Positions 1 to 11,139 of a stretch of DNA of 64,000 bases are shown here, in pieces; position 1 is the stretch's first letter; each line of letters starts with the position of its first letter. This DNA comes from Bufo bufo (Eukaryota > Chordata > Amphibia > Anura > Bufonidae), in assembly GCF_905171765.1 (NCBI RefSeq), contig NC_053392.1:39693114-39757113 (forward strand). Reading direction: 5' to 3'. A program made the position numbers and the translations under genes. The notes beneath the pieces were generated by a model that saw only the letters and a program-made list of their open reading frames with translations, ran no database searches and was not told where the DNA came from.

Positions 1-2280
1 GCAGCTCTGGAGTATAATACAGGATATAACTCAGGATCAGTACAGGATAAGTAATGTAATGTATGTACACAGTGACTCCACCAGCAGAATAGTGAGTGCA
101 GCTCTGGAGTATAATACTGGATGTAACTCAGGATCAGTACAGGATAAGTAATGCAATGTATGTACACAGTGACTCCACCAGCAGAATAGTGAGTGCAGCT
201 CTGGAGGATAATACAGGATGTAACTCAGGATCAGTACAGGATAAGCAATGTAATGTATGTACACAGTGACTGCACCAGCAGAATAGTGAGTGCAGCTCTG
301 GAGTATAATACAGGATGTAATCAGGATCAGTACAGGAAAAGTAATATATTGTATATACACAGTGACTCCACCAGCAGAATAGTGAGTGCCGCTCTGGAGT
401 ATAATACAGGATATAACTCAGGATCAGTACAGGATAAGTAATGCAATGTATGTACACAGTGACTCCACCAGCAGAATAGTGAGTGCAGCTCTGGAGTATA
501 ATACAGGATGTAATCAGGATCAGTACAGGAAAAGTAATATATTGTATATACACAGTGACTCCACCAGCAGAATAGTGAGTGCCGCTCTGGAGTATAATAC
601 AGGATATAACTCAGGATCAGTACAGGATAAGTAATGCAATGTATGTACACAGTGACTCCACCAGCAGAATAGTGAGTGCAGCTCTGGAGTATAATACAGG
701 ATGTAACTCAGGATCAGTACAGGATAAGTAATGTAATGTATGTACACAGTGACTGCACCAGCAGAATAGTGAGTGCCACTCTGGAGTATAATACAGGATG
801 TAACTCAGGATCAGTACAGGAAAAGTAATGTAATGTATGTACACAGTGACGTCACCAGCAGAATAGTGAGTGCAGCTCTGGGGTATAATATAGGATGTAA
901 CTCAGGATCAGTACAGGATAAGTAATGTATGTACGCAGTGACTCCACCAGCAGAATAGTGAGTTCAGCTCTGGAGTATAATACAGGATGTAACACAGGAT
1001 CAGTACAGGATAAGTAATGTAATGTATGTACACAGTGACTGCACCAGCAGAATAGTGAGTGCAGCTCTGGAGTATAATACAGGATGTAACTCAGGATCAG
1101 TACAGGTTAAGTAATGTAATGTATGTACACAGTGACTGCACCAGCAGAATAGTGAGTGCAGCTCTGGAGTATAATACTGGATGTAACTCAGGATCAGTAC
1201 AGGATAAGTAATGTATCTACACAGTGACTCCATTAGCAGAATAGTGAGTACAGCTCTGGAGTATAATACAGGATGTAACTCAGGACCAGTACAGGATAAG
1301 TAATGTAATGTATATACACAGTGACTCCACCAGCAGAATAGTAAGTGCAGCTCTGGAGGATAATACAGGATGTAACTCAGGATCAGTACAGGATAAGTAA
1401 TGTAATGTATGTACACAGTGACTGCACCAGCAGAATAGTGAGTGCAGCTCTAGAGTATAATACAGGATGTAATCAGGATCAGTACAGGAAAAGTAATATA
1501 TTGTATATACACAGTGACTCCACCAGCAGAATAGTGAGTGCAGCTCTGGAGTATAATACAGGATGTAACTCAGGATCAGTACAGGAAAAGTAATGTATGT
1601 ACACAGTGACTGCACCAGCAGAATAATGAGTGCAGCTCTTGAGTATAATACAGGATGTAACTCAGGATCAGTACAGGATAAGTAATGTAATGTATGTACA
1701 CAGTGACTCCACCAGCAGAATAGTGAGTGCAGCTCTGGAGTATAATACAGGATGTAACTCAGGATCAGTACAGGTTAAGTAATGTAATGTATGTACACAG
1801 TGACTGCACCAGCAGAATAGTGAGTGCAGCTCTGGAGTATAATACTGGATGTAACTCAGGATCAGTACAGGATAAGTAATGTATCTACACAGTGACTCCA
1901 TTAGCAGAATAGTGAGTACAGCTCTGGAGTATAATACAGGATGTAACTCAGGACCAGTACAGGATAAGTAATGTAATGTATATACACAGTGACTCCACCA
2001 GCAGAATAGTAAGTGCAGCTCTGGAGGATAATACAGGATGTAATCAGGATCAGTACAGGAAAAGTAATATATTGTATATACACAGTGACTCCACCAGCAG
2101 AATAGTGAGTGCAGCTCTGGAGTATAATACAGGATGTAACTCAGGATCAGTACAGGAAAAGTAATGTATGTACACAGTGACTGCACCAGCAGAATAGTGA
2201 GTGCAGCTCTTGAGTATAATACAGGATGTAACTCAGGATCAGTACAGGATAAGTAATGTAATGTATGTACACAGTGACTT
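1..2280. repeat. 97-bp tandem repeat array
   Basis: About 23 head-to-tail copies of a 97-bp unit start at base 1, with single-base and few-base variants. Each unit contains the blocks GCAGCTCTGGAGTATAATAC, TCAGGATCAGTACAGGATAA and CACCAGCAGAATAGTGAGT. Some units lack the CTC of AACTCAGG or have short deletions around TAATGTAATG. Short open frames on both strands follow the unit and are not genes. The array probably continues to the left of the window. Confidence 0.95.
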
Positions 2281-2849
2281 GTGTAACAGAACATGTAACA
2301 GAAGCCTTCTGTTTGTCTGTTGAGATATTTCGTTTAATTATGTCGAACCCCCGAAGGAGGTTTATGGACAAAATAAAGTTGCGAACTGGTTAGTATTAAA
2401 AGACATTTCGACTCTCGAAATGAAACGAGACCTCCAGGAAATTCTTTAACCCCTTCTCTGATCTGGGTGATTTTTGGATATGATGGTCCTCCAGATCAGG
2501 GCTATCAGGGGATGTCATATTTGTGGGGATATTGTGGATTTTGGGGTACTTTTTAATGCTTTATAAAAGAAAATGTGGTTTTACCGCCTGGAGATGATTG
2601 GGTTAAATACGGTGCCTGAACTAATTATCTCCAAGGCAGAGGGGAGGCATTGTGTGTCCTGTATGGGAGTGTCCCAGATTGTGTGGTTATTTCCATTGGT
2701 CTGTGTGGTTGTCACCCAGTTCTCCATCAGGTCCAGAGAGGAGGTCCCCTTGCATGGGGACTTGCATATAAGGCCAAGTGTAGCACCAATAAAGACCGAT
2801 CTTCTTACCCTCAACTCGCAGCTTCGTCTTGTGTTGTAGGGAACAGCTA
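2281..2849 (+). other. No gene; possible LTR 3' fragment near its end
   Basis: There is no convincing coding sequence. From about 2750 to 2845 a TATA-like CATATAAGG lies some 30 bases before AATAAAG, followed by a C/T-rich stretch ending near CGTCTTGTGTTG. That order resembles the R-U5 part of a vertebrate retroviral LTR. I could not find a start, an end pair or a target duplication, so this is only a suggestion. Confidence 0.3.
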
Positions 2850-3063
2850 CAGTGGATATAAAAAGTCTACACACCCCTGTTAAAATGTCAGGTTTCTGTG
2901 GTGTAAAAAAATGAGACAAAGATAAATCATTTCAGAACTTTTTCCACCTTTAATGTGACCTATAAACTGTACAACTCAATTGAAAAACAAACTGAAATCT
3001 TTTAGGTGGAGGAAAGAAAAAAAAGTTAAATAAAATAATGTGGTTGCATAAGTGTGCACACCC
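2850..3063 (+). repeat. Tc1 left inverted repeat arm
   Basis: This arm is the inverted counterpart of 4201-4410. The terminal, middle (TTTCCACCTTTAATGTGACC) and inner (TGGTTGCATAAGTGTGCACA) parts all pair with the right arm. Such arms hold transposase binding sites in this superfamily. Confidence 0.9.
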
Positions 3064-3157
3064 TCTTATAACTGGGAATGTAGCTGTGTTCAGAATTAAG
3101 CAATCACATTCAAAATCATGTTAAATAGGAGTCAGCATACACCGGCCATCATGTAAA

Positions 3158-4195
3158 GTGCCTCCGATTAACCCCATGGTCCACAGAGAACTACCAAAGC
3201 ATCAGAGGGATCTCATTGTTAGAAGGTATCAGTCAGGAGAAGGGCACAAAAGAATTTCCAAGGCATTAGATATACCATGGAACACAGTGAAGACAGTCAT
3301 CATCAAGTGGAGAAAATATGGCAACACAGTGACATTACCAAGAACTAGACGTCCCTCCAAAATTGATGAAAAGACGAGAAGAAAACTGGTCTGGGAGGCG
3401 ACCAAGAGGCCTACAGCAACATTAAAGGAGCTTCAGGAATATCTGGCAAGTACTGGCTGTGTGGTACATGTGACAACAATCTCCCGTGTTCTTCATATGT
3501 CTGGGCTATGGGGTAGAGTGGCAAGACGAAAGCCTTTTCTTATGAAGAAAAACATCCAAGCCAGGATACATTTTGCAAAAACACATCTGAAGTCTCCCAA
3601 AAGCATGTGGGAAAAGGTGTTATGGTCTGATGAAACCAAGGTTGAACTTTTTGGCCATAATTCCAAAAGATATGTTTGGTGCAAAAACAACACTGCACAT
3701 CACCAAAAGAACACCATACCCACAGTGAAGCATGGTGGTGGCAGCATCATGCCAAGGGGCTGTTTTTCTTCAGCTGGAACTGGGGCCTTAGTTAAGCTAG
3801 AGGGAATTATGAACAGTTCCAAATACCAGTCAATATTGGCACAAAACCTTCAGGCTTCTGCTAGAAAGCTGAACATGAAGAGGAACTTCATCTTTCAACA
3901 TGACAACGACCCAAAGCATACATCCAAATCAACAAAGGAATGCCTTCACCAGAAGAAGATTAAAGTTTTGGAATGGCCGAGCTAGAGCCCAGACCTGAAT
4001 CTGATTGAAAATCTGTGGGGTGATCTGAAGAGGACTGTGCCCAGGAGATGCCCTCGCTATCTGACAGATTTGGAGTGTTTTTGCAAAGAAGATTGGGCAA
4101 ATCTTGCCAAGTCAAAATGTGCCATGCTGATAGACTCATACCCAAAAAGACTGAGTGCTGTAATAATATCAAAAGGTGCTTCAACAAAGTATTAG
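3158..4195 (+). pseudogene. Tc1 transposase, one nonsense codon
   Basis: The frame spans 346 codons including the stop, normal for a Tc1 transposase (DDE family, cuts and rejoins DNA at TA sites in the nucleus). An N-terminal paired-like helix-turn-helix half covers about residues 10-110, followed by the catalytic core. The DD34E triad is visible: D158 in WSDET, D249 in QHDND and E284 in LIENLW, with exactly 34 residues between the last two. A TAG at 3983-3985 (codon 276) interrupts the frame nine residues before the catalytic Glu; it reads as a CAG-to-TAG change. The frame then stays open to TAG at 4193-4195. The usual family LW before GCF is PR here (residues 199-200), a second possible lesion. 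The protein as encoded would lack the last catalytic residue. Confidence 0.92.
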
Positions 4196-4200
4196 TTTAC

Positions 4201-4410
4201 GGGTGTGCACACTTATGCAACCATATTTGTTTTTTTATATTTTTTCTTCCTTCCACCTAAAAGAATTCAGTTTGTTTTTCAATTGAGTTGTGCAGTTTAT
4301 AGGTCACATTAAAGGTGGAAAAAGTTCTGAAATGATTTATGTTTGTCTCATTTTTACATCACAGAAACCTGATATTTTAACAGGGGTGTGTAGACTTTTT
4401 ATATCCACTG
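4201..4410 (-). repeat. Tc1 right inverted repeat arm
   Basis: This is the inverted copy of 2850-3063. Its inner edge begins immediately after the transposase stop, so the gene ends almost inside the arm. Confidence 0.9.
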
Positions 4411-4412
4411 TA

Positions 4413-5199
4413 TATCACTACTAGCTCTTGTAAGAGCGGCTTGGAAGTCTCTGGAGCGACTCTACAGCGCCACTCTTACTAGGGGAGAAGGACGTCGCCA
4501 ACGGTTGATACCGTTACAACTTGTCTTTTCATGTAATTATTATTTTTATATAGAAATCTAGACAATCCTTATATAGACAATCCTAAACTTTCTATGGAAA
4601 GGAAAGTCATTAAATCTGCAGATGAATAATGGCACACCATAAATAATCCTGCTGAATAGCCATAGAAAAGCATGACTAAGTAGCAAGCAATGGAATGCAT
4701 ACGCTGCAGCATGGGACATCAATTACGCCAGAGCAATTAAGGAAATTAAACTTTGAAGATCTACTTTTGATGAATATTTTTGTAGAGCCTCCTTTTTACT
4801 GGAAACTCCTCTGGAGCGGACCCTTGGGCCCAGTACACTTAATCAAGGAGCGGATTTCAATTATGAAGAAGCATGGCTTCAATGCTGCGCTCGCCAGACA
4901 ATTCTAGCAAGGGCGAAGCATTCAGAAGGACAAGTGTCATTTAATCTAGGCGATCAAACAAGCACAATTGTCAAGAGCCCTGTAGAATGAACCCCCTACA
5001 GATCCTCGAGGGTTAATTAGACATTCATTTTTCTTAATTCAATTCAGCTATTATGGAAGCTGATTTCCAGGGAAATCTTCGAGATCCTGATGGCGGGGCT
5101 GCAAGGCTGATAAAGAGGGACTCTGGTTATGGCTCAGATGTTTTAATTTTCTATTATTCTGATGGATTCACTTTATTATGGGTAAACTCCATGTAATCA
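4413..5199. other. No recognisable feature
   Basis: The sequence is single-copy-looking and has no long frame with domain-like sequence. A 70-codon frame at 4695-4907 matches no family I recognise and is probably chance. Confidence 0.6.
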
Positions 5200-5903
5200 T
5201 GTCACGAACTTACCTGTCCGGGCTGCAGCGGCAAGAACTCCAGCTCCGGTGCGACAATGCTGGGAGAGACGTACCGCAAGGCCAAGCCCCCTGGTAACAC
5301 GACAACGTCATTAGTAACAGGATGCAATGCTCCTTCTCCCCACAGCGGGCATGTGCTGGAGGAGACTAGCAGCGGGCTCATTGCTCAGCTGCTCTATTCC
5401 TGTGTGCTGTGTTCTGACTAATGGAGCGCCAAGTCATGGACCTATCAGGTTCTGATCCTGGGATTTGGTGTTCGATTTTAAACCTCTTTCAGGCCTTAAA
5501 CCAGTGCCAGTGATAGTCATTGACTCCCTAGATGTGGTCCTAATTCTGTGTGCATTTGGATTGCTTCTATTTTTGACCTCGGCCTGCCTATGACCACTCT
5601 CTGTCTCGTGTTTTGGCTTGGCTATTTGACTACCCCCGTCTTGCAATTTGGTACTGTATTGTCCTCTCGGTTCCATCCCATTGTTTTATCTCTGTGTGTG
5701 CATGTCTTGCACTTTAGCAGAGTAGGGAACGTCGACCAGTTGCGGACTTGCTGCCTAGGGCTTGCCCTGCAAGTAGTCAGGGAAATTGGGTGGGGTTCCA
5801 GCTAGGGCTCACTGTCTGTGTGTTCCTGCCTAGGATTTTCTCTACAGGACAACCTATCTGTACTCTTTTATTAGGGCATATAGGCATCACAAGGAGGCAT
5901 GAC
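5200..5903 (+). mobile_element. Possible solo LTR
   Basis: The stretch opens TGTCACGAACTTACC and can be read to end GGCATGACA, giving the TG...CA ends of an LTR. The opening resembles the solo LTR at 6673 (TGTCAGGAGCTTACC). I found no target duplication, so the borders and the identity are weak. Confidence 0.3.
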
Positions 5904-6672
5904 ATCCTTGGGATCGTCCTCTGTTAGAACATATAGCTGATTGGAAAATACAGTTCTTCCACTGGCAAACTCAGCCCAACCATTCATCCAGTCCCCACAA
6001 GGGACAATGTAGGAGCCTACTGTATCCTGGAACTGCACTTAATTACAACCACTGGGTGGCCACACACAGACAAATATATGATGGTGATCTTGTGACATAA
6101 TATTTCTAAATCATGTTATAAAAAAAAAAAAGCAGACGCATCTCAGATATGTTACGCAAGGGACACATCTGTAAATACAGAACCCTGCTAAGGGGATACA
6201 TTATTCTTACTAAGTTTCAGTGCCTCCCACGGTTAGAGACTTTTTTCTTTCGCATATAACCACTGAAAACCTTTCCTTTTCTATTTCACACAGATAAGAG
6301 CAATGTGATGTTCCCTGTTCTCATCTATAAGACAGCGCAATAAAGCAAAAACAATTTAGGAAGAGACTATAAAGAGCAGAGCACTCACTCATCACAAATC
6401 CCGGACTTCACATTTCACTAACCATGTATCCGAAATTACAGGAGAAGAATGAAGCAGGGAGTGTGACAGAGGAGCGAGTCACACTATGGAGGAAAGCAAG
6501 GAACAGACCCACATAACTTGACTGTAAAGTTACAAGCAATCATGTCTCAGTGGTGGCTTCAGTCCAGACGTTTCAAGTAGATATTTTTATCTATGGTTTT
6601 TGCAAAATAAGGAAAATGTCTCCTAAAATAATTTCCACTAAATAGATTTAATTGTGAAATATCTTAATTGTC
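5904..6672. other. No recognisable feature
   Basis: Nothing gene-like or clearly repeated was seen. The composition is AT-rich. Confidence 0.6.
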
Positions 6673-7323
6673 TGTCAGGAGCTTACCTAAAAACGTTTCT
6701 GTGCACAGCTATTCCAGGAGGACTGCCATGCAGACCAGCCAAGCTGTTTGGCCGATCAGTGAGTCTGGCCACCAGACCATTCAGGTTCTGGCTTGGCGTC
6801 CAATTCCAGAACTAGAATGGGTATTTAAGTCAGGCACTTTCTACTTGTCAATGTCTGTGATTTTTGTTTTCCTGACTCAAGTTTGTTCTTTGTGCTCAGA
6901 ACATGTGCAGCTGGTTTTCTGTTGGCCCTTCCTCTGTAAATTGACCTGATCTTGTTTCTGGATGAACCCCTTGTCTACTGATTAGGCTTCTACTTATTCT
7001 CTTGGCTTTGACTCCTCAGCTTGTTTCTGGATTAAACCCTTGTCTTTCGTTTCTTTTGTTTCAGCTTCTACTATCTCTTCTGGCTTTGACACTGACTTGT
7101 TCTACTCTCCTGTTACTTCTTGGCATCTGATAGGTCTGCTACCTGTGAGCTCACACTTGTTTGATGCCACCTTACTCCACACATGTAACCTGAGATCTCT
7201 TGCACCCAAATCTGACTGGCCTTGTGGGAGGCTAGAGTTAGACAGATCGTGGTGAAGGAAGATTGCTAGCAGTGGTTCCAGATGGTGACCCTGTATTTCT
7301 TTCTCATCTCTGTATTCATAACA
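6673..7323 (+). mobile_element. Solo LTR
   Basis: The sequence starts TGTCAGGAGC and ends CATAACA. It is flanked by near-matching 5-bp sites TTGTC (6668-6672) and TAGTC (7324-7328). A TATA-like GTATTTAAG at about 6820 sits where an LTR promoter is expected. The 3' half (about 6950-7320) is related to 24990-25455, where the phrase about TTTCTGGATTAACCC recurs, supporting an interspersed family. No internal retroviral sequence adjoins it. Confidence 0.6.
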
Positions 7324-8489
7324 TAGTCTTACCAGTGCAGGATATCATAGAGTAGGGTCCTCTATGAATTACTGTCAATGGTAGCCAGTTCCTGGAGTCG
7401 GCTGCTCCAATTTGGACAATGTCTATTTTTAAGAGAAATCCCTTGAAAATCAGTAGATAAGAAAGAGTTCTTTTGCTTGGGACCTCCAGCAATCAGCTGT
7501 GGTCTGTGAGCAATCCTGGCAGAAGTGTTCAGTTGCCCTGCAGCACCACCACAGGGGAAATGAAGTATTACACAGTGCCAATTTATCTCAAGGGCGGACA
7601 GGTCCTTTAGCAAGAGACATGCTCTTTATAACCCCTCTCCACCTTGTTGGTGAGAGTGGAGAGAGGTTATTAACCCAAAATTCTATAACAGGGTAAATAA
7701 AATGAGCTGTAAACAAATGTTCCATTGTGACATAATTAGTTTTTAGGCTGGCCTAACCCCTCAGAGCCCCATTTTATCTTCTCCTCTCCCCTGTAGTCAC
7801 TCCCCCTCATGGTCTGATTGACAGGGTCAGGCATCTTCACTGTTCAGATGTCTCATGTTTGTGCTGGCAAGACTTCATCGGCACATGCGCAGTTGTTCTC
7901 GGGAGGCTCCAGCACTGAGATATGCACTGCGCAAGCGCAGATGACTCCGATCTCCTCCCGGAAGAGAAGACTGTCAGCTTTTCTTCTATATTGGCAAAGC
8001 AAATCATGGTGACGTATGCTCTTTAATGATTTACTGTATGCTGTTTTATTAGTCATCATCGGGATTTTCACCTTTATTTTATTATTTATTTTAATCACTT
8101 ATATAGCGCTTTATAGATATTATCATCACTTGTTGCCCCCGATGCAGCTCACAATCTAACCTTTAAATGGGGATTTATGATTATGTGTCGATAAATCAAT
8201 AGACATTTTTTTATATGCTTTGTGTTTTAGCCCTTTAAAATTTTTCAAGATATGTGTTTGCTGTCAGTGAATCCAATAGGAGAGTTTGTTAAAAAAATAC
8301 CAGAAAAGTGCAGAATGCTGCCCAAGTTTGTCCAGTAAAATGACGGACACCATGACAGAAACCTGATGGGCCCAGTGGGGTTAGGTCGGGCCCTTGGCGT
8401 CCGTCATGTGACGATCCGGCATTGTCATTATGTTCATTTTCCTGTTCGAATAACAGAGCATAAGAATGAAAACACAATCACTAATGTAA
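7324..8489. other. No gene; short interspersed-repeat fragment
   Basis: No coding sequence was found. At about 8090-8165 the phrase TATATAGCGCTTTATAGATA followed by CAGCTCACAATCTAACC looks like a common tetrapod repeat tail. A related phrase, TATATAGCGCCTACATATTC, is at about 25938. I cannot assign its class. Confidence 0.45.
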
Positions 8490-8795
8490 ATGTAGCCATG
8501 CACACGACCGTATGTATTTTGCGGTCCGCAGAAAATACGGATGACGTCCGTGTGCATTCTGTATTTTCCAGAACGGAACAGCTGGCCCCTAATAAAACAG
8601 TCCTATCCTTGTCCGTAATGCGGACAATGATAGGACATGTTCTATTTTTTTGCCATATGGAAACGGAGTGCACACAGAGTAACTTCTTTTTTTTTTTTTT
8701 TGCGGACCCATTGAAATGAATGGCTCCGCATATGGTCTGCAAAAAAACAGAACAGACACGGAAAGAAAATACGTTTGTGTGCATGAGCCCTTATA
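8490..8795. mobile_element. Palindromic MITE-like element
   Basis: The two ends are imperfect inverted copies: CATGCACACGACCGTA on the left and TACGTTTGTGTGCATG on the right. The interior repeats GCGGTCCGC and GCGGACCC in inverted order. Related sequence recurs at 36170-36395, 43030-43105 and 44900-45105. The superfamily is not clear. Confidence 0.6.
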
Positions 8796-9579
8796 TTTAC
8801 AGGCTGCAAATGTATCCTGGGCAGACAATGCTCTGTGACTCCAAACTGATACATTGTAACAGAAACCGTGCAGCCGCTGTTGATGTGCTGAGCTCCATTG
8901 TCCACACTGGATACAATTGTATCACTTCTCAGCTAAGAGCAGGACTAGCTGTGGACAGGTTTACTGCCTGTAAACTAGAGTGTTCTCATTCACTAACAGC
9001 AAGCAATTATATTGAAAATGATGAGTAATTCAAGGAAACGTTGTTAGAAAATTGTAGTACTTTCCTTCATACAGGCAAGATCAGTGGACAGTCCATGGAA
9101 CCTCAGTGACCATGAACGCAACGCCATGGCTGGTGGGCAGGTGACAAGGACAACCCTACTCCCACTTCATTATCAGCATTATTTGTACTGCTGAAGGGGT
9201 TAAAATGGCTGTGTCTCATCATCAGCGGTGACCATCCATTCTGTTGTCGGGTTGGGGGATTAATGTCCCTTGTAATGTACACCGATCAGGATTATACTGG
9301 AAGGCCTCCACAATTGTGCCGTATTAAAAGGGCATCTGTCAGCAGTTTTGTACCTATGACACCGGCTGATCTATTACATGTGCACTTGGCAGCTGAAGGA
9401 ATCTGTGTTGGTCCCATGCAGGGGCGCAGCTAAAGGCTCATGGGCCCTGGTGCAAGAGTTCAGCTTGGGCCCCCCACTCTGCGTTGGTGCACCTAGCTTT
9501 TCCGCTGCTCGAGGCAAATATTGAAATGGCACCCCCCATGCCAAATTCTCAACCTAACCCCTTCCCTCCAGTCCTACTG
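8796..9579. other. No gene; transposon-end fragments
   Basis: No coding region was seen. TTAAAAGGGCATCTGTCAGC at about 9325 resembles one end of a TTAAAGG-type MITE. CAGGGGCGCAGCTAAAGGC at about 9420 resembles one end of an hAT element. Neither has a partner end nearby. Confidence 0.4.
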
Positions 9580-9819
9580 TTAAAGGGGTTGTCCTCTTTT
9601 TACTACTGATGACCTATCCTCAGTATAGGTCATCAATATCAGATCGCCGGGGTCCTCCGGCACCCCCAACGATCAGCTGTTTGAAGAGAGGGCAGTGCTG
9701 ATATGAGAGCCGCTTTCTCTGCTGTGTTCACCTGCTCGCCGTAGCATTTGCAGTGATGAGCAGGTAAACAGAGCAGAGAAGGCAGCGCTCGTACAAAAAA
9801 AAGCGGACAACCCCTTTAA
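9580..9819. mobile_element. T2/Kolobok-type MITE
   Basis: A 240-bp element runs from TTAAAGGGGTTGTCC to GGACAACCCCTTTAA. It is palindromic, with inner inverted arms around GATGACCTATCCTCAG and TGCTCATCACTG-like blocks. The TTAAAGGRR end pattern and TTAA target are those of the T2 family MITEs described from Xenopus. It has no coding capacity. Confidence 0.8.
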
Positions 9820-10204
9820 AGACATACTTGGAAAACATTACATACAGCGCTACAGAACATACAGGGTCATACAGCGCCACATATGTACCTCTTCCATCCA
9901 GTGACTTCTCTTCTCTGATGTAGATATTCTCTTTCCTCTTCTTCTCCTGTCAGACCAGACCGCCATGGTGACTTCTTTCAGCCGTGCCTCGTCTCTGCAG
10001 AGTTTAACAAACAGACATCTTACTTTCCTACTTTTCCATCCTCCTCACCTTCTCAACACCCCATCCTGCCACCCCCAATACTGTGCCCACTGTGCTCCCC
10101 AATACTTTCCTTCAGAAACAGTCCCCCTAAAAAAAAAATGGTACCACACAGATAGTGCGTCAGTACAAAAACACCCCTTTATATTGTGCGCTAGTCCTTT
10201 CAGA

Positions 10205-10285
10205 TCAGACCCCCATATAAAACCCTAAATGAGATCTCCCCATCTCAGACCCCAGTTTTAAACCTCAGATCAGACCCCCATTAGA
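10205..10285. repeat. CAGACCCCC satellite, left fragment
   Basis: Degenerate tandem CAGACCCCCATTAGAC-like units end at the hAT insertion. The array resumes at 14072 on the other side. Confidence 0.75.
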
Positions 10286-10536
10286 CAGGACCGGACTGGC
10301 CTACCGGGAAAATTCCCGTTAGGCCGGTAGCCTTCACTGCCGCACAGCCAGCTGCGAGGAGGCGCCTTGGCCAGTGTAGCGACTGCCACAAACACCACAC
10401 ACTGTAACAGCAGCCTTCTCTCACCTCCCGGCAGCGCCCTTACTACTGTATAGACACCCTGCAACTTGCACGCTGCAGGCATAGTCATCTGTATTGCCGG
10501 GACCTTGCCTGTGCTGTAGCAGAAGAGGGAGAGATG

Positions 10537-10610
10537 TGTCTGCTTGGATTCAAACCCACAACCTTCTGTATCAAAGGCAAAGCACTTACCCACACAGCTA
10601 TAAGAGCTGC
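10537..10610 (-). ncRNA. tRNA-derived SINE-like segment
   Basis: Read on the minus strand, this segment has an A-box-like TAGCTGTGTGGGTAAGTGC followed by a B-box-like GGGTTTGAATCC. These are the internal RNA polymerase III promoter elements of tRNAs and tRNA-derived SINEs. No tRNA cloverleaf is evident, so it is a relic and not a tRNA gene. Confidence 0.5.
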
Positions 10611-10925
10611 ATAGCCACTGACTGAAAGAATATGAGACTTCTACTGTAGACTCTGTTATAGCTGTTATAGCCAGTGTACATCTATATACATGACAGCTGC
10701 GCCAACACACCCATGTGTATAGATGTAGCAGAGCTTGGTGTGCTGGGGCAGCTGTCATGTGTATAGATGTAGCAGAGCTGGGTGTGCTGGGGCAGCTATC
10801 ATATATAGAGATATAGCAGAGCTGAGTGTGCTGGGGCAGCTGTCATGTATATGGATGTACACTAGCTATCAAAACTATGACAGAGTCTACAGTAGACGTC
10901 TCAAATTTTTTCAGGCCGTGGTTAT

Positions 10926-10996
10926 GCAGCTCTTGTAGCTGTGTGGTTAGGTGCCTTGCCTCTAATGCAGAAGGTCGTGGGTTCGAGTCCTAGCAG
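10926..10996 (+). ncRNA. tRNA-derived SINE-like segment
   Basis: This is the inverted partner of 10537-10610. The A-box-like TAGCTGTGTGGTTAGG and the B box GGGTTCGAGTCC are better preserved here. The spacing is close to that in a tRNA. Confidence 0.55.
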
Positions 10997-11139
10997 AAAC
11001 TTTTCTGACATACACAAGCACTGACTCCAAATATATGGACATACAGCGCTGGACAGAGGCCGGAAGAGGCTGCATCGCATCGCTGACATGATGAAGGTAA
11101 GTATAAGTGTTTTTTTTATTTTTTTATACCGGACTGTTA

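Larger units (their letters stand above)
2850..4410 (+). mobile_element. Tc1/mariner element with long inverted repeats
   Basis: The 1561-bp element begins CAGTGGATATAAAAAG and ends in the inverted CTTTTTATATCCACTG. It is flanked by TA at 2848-2849 and 4411-4412, the Tc1/mariner target. The inverted arms are long, about 212 bp each (2850-3063 and 4201-4410), an IR/DR-type organisation. Between them lies one transposase frame with a single nonsense codon. Sequence decay is slight, so the copy is fairly young. Confidence 0.95.
10523..11000. repeat. Inverted repeat with two tRNA-like arms
   Basis: Sequence from about 10523 to 10700 is repeated inverted at about 10848-11000. Between them is a short tandem run of TGTGCTGGGGCAGCTGTCAT-type units (about 10728-10860). 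The arms carry the tRNA-like segments described separately. Transcribed RNA could form a long hairpin; whether it is transcribed is unknown. Confidence 0.7.

Noticed and set aside
1..2280. Protein-coding frames in the 97-bp array
   Set aside because: The frames repeat with the unit and shift among units. No gene features are seen.
4695..4907. 70-codon frame with protein-like composition
   Set aside because: No motif, no neighbours and no family resemblance that I can name.
10926..10996. Functional tRNA gene
   Set aside because: A- and B-box-like blocks are present, but I could not fold an acceptor stem or find a clear anticodon arm.
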